64,000 bases of DNA from Hirsutella rhossiliensis (lineage: Eukaryota; Ascomycota; Sordariomycetes; Hypocreales; Ophiocordycipitaceae), in NCBI RefSeq assembly GCF_020360975.1, contig NW_025408684.1:496001-560000 (forward strand). The letters run 5' to 3'. The notes beneath the pieces were generated by a model. The model ran no database searches, was not told the origin of the DNA, and saw only the letters and a program-made list of their open reading frames with translations. Position numbers and translations under genes: made by a program. Each line of letters opens with the position of its first letter. Within the stretch, counting starts at the first letter, position 1. Of this stretch, positions 58,523-64,000 are shown piece by piece.

Positions 58523-59197
58523 GTTGCCCCGCGACCTTGCGCACGTGGTAGGCGAGGAGGCTGCGGAGGAGATGGACTCGTCACCGTGCGAAGGGCGGAG
58601 GACCGTGTAGGCGGTGCCGACGAGACTGTCGTCGATGCGGAGGCGAGCCTGGCTCTTGCGTCGCGCGGCGAGCCTGGGTCCCGAATCTCAGGATCTGAGA
58701 GTACGGACTCCGACGAAGAAATTTGACGGGAATGGGAGAGGAGTGAGGATAGAGGAGAGAGACGGTAGAGAGGAAGAGAGGAAGAGAGCTTGGCCGTGCT
58801 GAGTTGTTGACCCTTGAACTGGATTGTCCCAGGTGGCGTCTTCGCGCTTCTCCTTCTCCGCTCGAAGCACCAAAGCAGAGAGGAAAGAAGGGGAACAAGG
58901 AAGAAGCCGGGTTGGATGGACCCTTAACACAGGTCAAGTTCCATAACCGCCAAAGGATAACCAAGACGGCCCCCCCTTGGTATTCAAGTCAAGAGAACAT
59001 CACAGCCAAGAACCAGTGTAGAAGAAATTGTGGCAAATATCATTTAGACCATGGCCATGACATCTGATGGCACTGCAAACCCGCGGGTCGGATGCCCTGA
59101 ACCGGCCAACCATGCAATCAAACACCATGGATCGTGACTCCGCGCACCGCGTTCCCAGGCCCTCGTCCATGCTCTTTCCCCATCATCCCGCGATTCT
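58523..59197. other. Convergent intergenic region
   Basis: 675 bp between the 604-residue orphan (+) and Rps2 (-). GA-rich at 58730-58800. No gene. Confidence 0.5.
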
Positions 59198-60319
59198 CTA
59201 GTACCGCTTGCCCTCCCGCAGGGTATCGGCAAACTCCTCGAGCGGACTCCGGAGCAGCTTGGTCTCCTTCCACAGGTTGGGCGTCAGGAAGCCGTACGTG
59301 TTGGAGACGGCGACAAAGGTGGCCTTGAGCGTGTTCTCGAGCGTCTTGGTCGAGCCGGCCGACGACGTGTACGAGTCCTCGACACCGGCCAGCTGGAGGA
59401 AGCGCTTGACGGCGGGCGAGGCAACGAGGCCCGTACCGCGGGGGGCAGGGATGAGCTGTGGCAGAGGAGGCCCGCGCGTTAGCGTTTCCGTCGACGACAG
59501 CTTGTCCCGTTGACGAAAGATTGGAGCGCGCTGGCACAGACAGAGACACAGGGCCGGCCGGACCAGCGCGCGAGGGGAGGAAATGGGAATGGACATACTC
59601 GGACGGTGACGGAACCGCACTTGCCGCTCTGCTTGCAGGGCAGAGAGTGAGGCTGGCCGAGGTTGGTGCCCCAGTAGCCTCGTCGGACGGGGATGACGCT
59701 GAGCTTGGCGATGATGATGGCGGCGCGGATGGCCGTCGCAACCTCCTTGGACGTCTTGATGCCGAGGCCGACGTGGCCCTCCGAGTCGCCAATGATGACG
59801 ACGGCCTTGAACCGCGTCCGCTGACCGGCACGCGTCTGCTTCTGGACGGGCTTGATCTGTTGGTCCGAGACATGTCAGCGACCGCGCAACAGAGACGATT
59901 CGACCGAGAGCTTTCCGCCTCCTCAGCGTTCCGTCCAGCGTCTCGCCGCCGCCGCCCCTCCAGCCTCCAACGAGTTCCCTCTCCGAGGCCCTCTGCTTCG
60001 TTGAAGCGACACGAAAGCGTGGCAGCAAGAAAATCAGGGGCAGAGTCGTTCGCACCTTCATGACCTCGTCCTTGAGCTTGGGCAGAAAGGTGTCGACAAT
60101 CTGAAACTCCTTGATGGGCAGGGAGTGCAGGTAAATCTCCTCCATGCTGTTGATCTTGCCGGCCTTGACCAGACGGCCCAGCTTGGTGACGGGCTGCCAC
60201 TCCTTCTCCTCGCTCTTGCCGCCGCGTCGGCCACGGCCACGACCACGGCCACGGCCACGACCGCGGTCGCCGCCTCGGGCACCGAAACCACCGCCTCCGC
60301 GTCCGCCACGGTCAGCCAT
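59198..60319 (-). CDS. RPS2: 40S ribosomal protein uS5 (Rps2)
   Basis: Exons 60319-60056, 59856-59599 and 59455-59198, with comparatively long introns of 199 and 143 bp as usual for ribosomal protein genes (donors GTGCGA and GTATGT, both phase 0), giving 259 residues. An N-terminal GGRG/RGRG-repeat tail (about residues 3-33) is the arginine-methylated region of eukaryotic uS5. The conserved core starts [13 protein letters not shown] and [17 protein letters not shown]; the S5 RNA-binding domain has [17 protein letters not shown]; then [35 protein letters not shown] and [16 protein letters not shown]. It is a small-subunit component at the mRNA entry tunnel, important for decoding fidelity. A GCCCTAA/TTAGGC pair lies about 200 bp upstream. 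Confidence 0.97.
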   Translation of the reverse strand: MADRGGRGGGGFGARGGDRGRGRGRGRGRGRRGGKSEEKEWQPVTKLGRLVKAGKINSMEEIYLHSLPIKEFQIVDTFLPKLKDEVMKVRTTLPLIFLLPRFRVASTKQRASERELVGGWRGGGGETLDGTLRRRKALGRIVSVARSLTCLGPTDQARPEADACRSADAVQGRRHHWRLGGPRRPRHQDVQGGCDGHPRRHHHRQAQRHPRPTRLLGHQPRPASLSALQAERQVRFRHRPSMSIPISSPRALVRPALCLCLCQRAPIFRQRDKLSSTETLTRGPPLPQLIPAPRGTGLVASPAVKRFLQLAGVEDSYTSSAGSTKTLENTLKATFVAVSNTYGFLTPNLWKETKLLRSPLEEFADTLREGKRY

Positions 60320-61039
60320 TGTGAATCAAAAGTCGGGAGTCGTCGAGTCCTGTCCTCGTGGGGAGTCGGTCGCGGCGTTGGGCGGGCGTGGGATGTTGAG
60401 GGCGGGCGTGAAGCGGCTTGCTCGAATGGCCTATTTTCTTGAGGTACGCTGGTGGGGTGCTCGCGATCCAACCCTGAGCCGGTGGATTTTTTTCTCGAGA
60501 GGCGGTGCGATTGGGTTAGGCGAGCCCTAATGGCTTATCCTGTGGCTGGTGACTTGCTTAGGCATCCAGTACGAGGACCGTGTGGGGCCCATCTCGGTGA
60601 GCCTGGTCGGTGAGGCGTGTACATTGTAACGGCACCTCAGCATCATCCACTGCGCCGCCCATGACAAGCGGTATCGCTCGCCACTTTGACGACGGACTTG
60701 AGCTCAAGACATTGTAACAAGTAAGAGTAGGGGAGCAGCCTAAAACTTGCACTGACGCGCGCACCTTATGAATGGCCTGACGGATCAGGCGGTCCGGCGA
60801 GTTCTCCGGTATCGTCCCGAGTCTTCGCGAGTCGTGAGCCTTGGGTGTCAGTCCCGCCGGCCGGCCGTCTTCCGTCACGCGGGACATTCGTATGTACATG
60901 AAATCGACAGCAAAAAGACAATGCCAGGCCAGCGATGATGAACAAGGGTATTGTAACTCCGAATTCCAACTGCAATGTCCGCCTTGCAAACGCGAGCCGA
61001 CAAGTCCAGACGACGCCGCCACTCGCTTTCCGCCAGCCA
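60320..61039. other. Intergenic, Rps2 promoter side and sulfurtransferase 3' side
   Basis: 720 bp. Apart from the telobox-like motif, nothing recognised. Confidence 0.5.
60513..60530. promoter_or_regulatory. Telobox-like GGGTTAGG...GCCCTAA motif upstream of RPS2
   Basis: GGGTTAGG and GCCCTAA lie next to each other as an imperfect inverted repeat about 200 bp upstream of the Rps2 start. Tbf1-type sites with a CCCTAA core are known at ribosomal protein promoters in several non-Saccharomyces fungi. This is a motif match only. Confidence 0.35.
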
Positions 61040-62118
61040 TTACTCCGCCTTCAGAATCAAGTTGTCAGAGGGCCGCACTCGCTGGGCCCATTCCCTGTTG
61101 TCGATTGTCAGTGACTGCATTAAGTTGGTCCGGCCCGACAGTAGGGGCTCACTCACGTCCAGCTTCCGTCGTAGACTTTGCGCGCCTCGGCGGAGCCGTA
61201 TCCTGCCACGTCGAGAGCCGTCTCGATTACGCAGGCGGTCACGCCGGTACCGCAAGTCGAAATGATGGGCTTCGTCGCATCGACGCCCTTTTCTTCAAAG
61301 ATGGCCCTCAGCTTGTCGGGTGAGGGATAGGCCCTGGTCTCAGGATCCAAGACCGCGCTAACGGGAATGCTCAGCGACCCGGGCATGTGTCCCGACGACA
61401 GGCCCTCCCGGGGCTCAGGGTCCTTGCCGCTGAATCGGCCGTTGGGCCGGGCATCCAGAATCTGCACGCCCTCTGCGCCCTCCTTGTTGTGGTCCTGGGC
61501 AGCCTCCCTGACCTTGTCGAAGCTGGCCACTTTGCTCGCGTCCAGTTCTGGAATGGGATATGGGCAGCATTCGACGTTGTAGAACTCGCCCGATTCGGTG
61601 GGCAGGTCTTGCTCAACCCATAGCTTGAAGTTGTTGAGGATGTGCACGTTGCGGTGGCCAAAGATCTTCAAGGTCCAGGCGACGCGGGGAGCGCTGAAGA
61701 TGCCGAGTTCCTTGGTGTCGTAGACGACGACCGTGTCGTCCTTTCTGATGCCCAGCTCACTCATGGCGCCGGCGAAGCGCTTTGCGTCGGGCAGCATATG
61801 GGGGTACGGGCTGCGCTTGTCAATGACCTTGTCCAGGTCGAAGAAGCGCGCTTTGGGGATGCGCTGATCCCGGAACACTTGGATTCCCGTCCGTCCATCA
61901 TTGGGAAGGAACCAGGCGGCGCAGAGAGGGACCACGCGAGGATCAGGGCTGATGGGCGATGGCGGGGCCGCGCCGAGAGCTTCGTGTAGCTCCTTGGGGG
62001 AGACGAGATAGGACGAGAGGGTGCGGCGCGAGGCCATGACTGCCCGTGGCGTCTGCCTCGACCTCCAGCGAGGGAGGCCAAGAGCTCGCGTCGTCCGGCA
62101 CAGCCCAAGCGACGCCAT
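61040..62118 (-). CDS. Mercaptopyruvate/thiosulfate sulfurtransferase (tandem rhodanese domains)
   Basis: Exons 62118-61157 and 61094-61040 (62-bp intron, GTGAGT...CAACAG, phase 2), giving 338 residues. The Arg-rich, acid-free N-terminus (MASLGLCRTTRALGLPRWR) suits mitochondrial import; a second ATG at codon 28 could give a cytosolic form. The N-terminal rhodanese domain contains IPKARFFDLDKVIDKRS, DDTVVVYD and APRVAWTLKIFGH. The C-terminal domain contains ILDARPNGRFSG and GHMPGSLSIPVSAV. The active loop is STCGTGVTACV: CGTGVTA is the mercaptopyruvate-sulfurtransferase form (rhodanese proper has CRKGVTA). The last 18 codons, after the intron, end the protein with EWAQRVRPSDNL. It is a homologue of yeast Tum1, which relays sulfur for tRNA thiolation. 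Confidence 0.92.
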
Positions 62119-62746
62119 GGAGAAGACGTGTGGCTCGGACAAAAGGGGTCCGAGACCGATGTGAGTGTCGACTATTCCAGCTCCAACCCGGATCCGAAGG
62201 AGGGACGAGGCCGGCAAGCGATCGATTCACGAGAGGGGAGTTGTCGAGGCCCTGAGGGCGGTGGGCGGGGCTACGCTCAACAGCGCGACGTGCGAGAGGA
62301 CGTCGATTTGAGCTGGCACTAGTGAATGGTCGCAGTTGATGGCGGTTGCTTGCTGCTGCAGCTGGGTCATGAAAGTGTCGGCGTCGTCTGCAGAAAAGCA
62401 AGCACAAAGGTTGGTTGAAGTTGGACTAGTACGAAGTACTGTGAGGTAGGGAAGTTGTTACTATCCGTACTCTGTAGTTGGTGTGGAGAAGCTCGCCAGG
62501 GCCAATCCTGAGGGCGGCTGGGGACACCAGCAGCGCCTGCCGAGGTCTGCAGTGCGGGGGGTCGGGGTTCGGGTGCTACAGGCTGCCAGAGGTACAAAGT
62601 CCAAAGTATCCGTACCCTGCCAAAACACCAACACAAACATCCAGACGCACAGCCTGTTTGCCTCCCTCGCCCTTCCCGCCCGCCAAAGAGACCGAGGAGA
62701 GAAAGAAAGCGAGGGATAGACACAGTAGAGTCCAGGTCCATGCGCC
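62119..62746. promoter_or_regulatory. Shared upstream region of the divergent sulfurtransferase and APC11 genes
   Basis: 628 bp between two divergent starts. It contains no ORF of interest. CCGTACTCTGTAG at about 62466 is a near match to the TACTCCGTA motif seen elsewhere. Confidence 0.4.
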
Positions 62747-63278
62747 ATGAAGGTCACCATCAAGGAATGGAACTCGGTCGCTACCTGGCGATGGGATATC
62801 CCCGAGGACGACGTCTGCGGCATCTGCCAGGTCCACTTTGACGGGACGTGTCCAACTTGCAAATACCCGGGCGACGACTGCAGTCTGCGTGAGTGTCCCG
62901 AGCCTCTCCCGTCTTCTTCACATGTCTCCAGGTCCGGTGGGAGGGGGCGGCGGACGGCGAGCATCGCGTCGCTGACGACAAGAGGGGCCTCCTCTCCTTA
63001 GTTTCGGGCAAATGCGGCCACAACTTTCACATGGTGCGTGACCTTCTCTCCCCGCCGCCCCTGGACCGGGTTCCGTTGACAAGGTCCCCTGCGCCACAGC
63101 ATTGCATCATGGAATGGATCAAGCAAGACTCGGCTCGCGGTCAATGTCCCATGTGTCGCCAGCGTACGGATGCCCTCCCCCTATCAGCGGCGCAAAAGTT
63201 ACCTGGCTAATCCGCCTTGACACAGCTTTTGAATGGGTTGATCAGGCCAACGAAGCTTCTGCATCTGCTGTGGAGTGA
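62747..63278 (+). CDS. APC11: Anaphase-promoting complex RING-H2 subunit Apc11
   Basis: Four exons: 62747-62888, 63002-63033 (32 nt), 63100-63163 and 63226-63278, with introns of 113, 66 and 62 bp, giving 96 residues, the normal Apc11 size. The start MKVTIKEWNSVATWRWDIP is the family signature. RING-H2 ligands occur in order: CGICQVHFDGTCPTCKYPG, then GKCGHNFHMHCIMEWI and CPMCRQ. The last exon restores the typical end PFEWVDQ; reading through intron 3 instead would stop at 63210 with an unrelated tail. Apc11 binds the E2 enzyme and, with the cullin-like Apc2, forms the catalytic centre of the APC/C ubiquitin ligase that degrades cyclins and securin at mitosis. The small second exon makes this gene easy to mispredict. 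Confidence 0.95.
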
Positions 63279-63874
63279 GAGCATGATGGCAGATGGCTGA
63301 TCGATATGAACGTCACTCTTCGGCGTCCCATCATCTATTGCCTAGGTGCCGGACTAGCTGTCGTCGTGGGCATAGGGGAGCGCCTTTCGTACTGATTGCA
63401 CGAGTCGCCATCCCAGCAACACAGCCACGCAGGGTGCGGTCAAGACCTGCATTGCATCTCTTGGCGAAGTTTGCGGGGAAATCTGCCTGCACCGCAGCCG
63501 TCTCGCCGTGGTGCGGTGTATCACATCACATCACAACCCGGGACGGGGCTCCTCCTCGCGCCACGGATCTCTACAATTGCCCTATCAGCCGAGCCGTGGC
63601 TCCCCGTCCGTCACAGGAGCATCGCGCCTCCGGGCATTACATGTGTGGTGGTTGGCGACGGGAGAGCAATGAACAAGGCGGGGTGAGGCCCAATCATCTC
63701 GGGGTGATGCAGTAGCACGGGTGATGAAGCAGGCGCAGATTGTCAAAGCACTTTTCATTACGCCATTTTGCTATGCTAAGCTACCCAGATTACATGCACC
63801 TAATCTTGCTGTATGCTCATGACCAATGCCACGTCGCTCGTCTTGTGCGTCAGACCGGCCGGTGCCGCGCTCCT
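63279..63874. other. Convergent intergenic region
   Basis: 596 bp between the 3' ends of APC11 (+) and the truncated gene (-). No gene supported. Confidence 0.5.
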
Positions 63875-64000
63875 CTAGGCGTCCGGGACGTAGACGCCGT
63901 CCTTGCATAAGACGACGACGTTCTTGAAGAAACGCCGCCACTCGAGTGGGTCGCCCTTGATCTTGATGAAACGCACGTCGAGGACCTCGCTGCCGTCGGG
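63875..64000 (-). CDS. 3' end of an unidentified gene, cut by the window edge
   Basis: Only the last 41 codons lie in the window, ending TAG at 63875-63877. The peptide contains EVLDVRFIKIKGDPLEWRR and FFKNVVVLCKDGVYVPDA, with alternating hydrophobic residues and GC-rich third positions. I cannot assign a family from this fragment. That it is coding is suggested by codon composition only. Confidence 0.55.
   Translation of the reverse strand, partial: PDGSEVLDVRFIKIKGDPLEWRRFFKNVVVLCKDGVYVPDA

Noticed and set aside
63180..63210. APC11 stop at 63210
   Set aside because: Reading through the 62-bp intron gives an unrelated tail; splicing to 63226 restores the family-typical PFEWVD ending.

Overview
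The window looks like a filamentous ascomycete chromosome, most likely Sordariomycetes and possibly Hypocreales. The protein-coding genes have short introns (about 45-200 bp, with GTRNGT-type donors and CTRAC-like branch sites), GC-rich third positions and fungal gene families (DUF1776, AmdS-type amidase, Zrc1-type zinc transporter, Sso-type syntaxin). I see no bacterial operons, CRISPR array, rRNA or convincing tRNA. The order-level placement is inference; no marker gene here fixes the species.

Left end (97-5514): one complete-length Ty3/gypsy chromodomain retrotransposon. It has 5-bp target duplications (CTGTG), 233-235 bp LTRs, a primer site adjacent to the 5' LTR that matches the element's own leader (Tf1-type self-priming), a polypurine tract, and gag-pol remains broken by about ten frame changes.

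6.5-19 kb: a compact block of ordinary genes. In order: a small SprT-like metallopeptidase (-), an amidase (-), a DUF1776 protein (+), the CPSF30/Yth1 zinc-finger mRNA 3'-end factor (-), a 270-residue orphan (+) and a plasma-membrane t-SNARE of the Sso family (-).

19-25 kb: a more AT-rich stretch with a MITE-like inverted repeat (21151-21312). It leads into a secreted M43-type metalloprotease whose first zinc-binding histidine is replaced by arginine, followed by an SRPK-like kinase (-).

26-35 kb: a type II membrane protein with a lysyl-hydroxylase-type glycosyltransferase domain (+), a MEMO1 homologue (-) and a vacuolar-type zinc transporter (+).

35-52.7 kb: 17.7 kb in which I can support no gene. 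It is rich in microsatellites, TACCTA/TAGGTA clusters and copies of TACGGAGTA, and lies upstream of a G1 cyclin (+).

52.7-64 kb: the G1 cyclin, with an 81-codon in-frame extension after its TAG; a 604-residue orphan (+); ribosomal protein uS5/Rps2 (-); a mitochondrial-type mercaptopyruvate sulfurtransferase (-); the RING subunit Apc11 of the anaphase-promoting complex (+); and the 3' end of an unidentified gene (-).

The genes do not form a pathway or a secondary-metabolite cluster; this is mostly housekeeping content. The parts most worth a second look are the self-priming retroelement, the apparent pseudo-metalloprotease, the MITE, the cyclin read-through frame and the gene-free interval.
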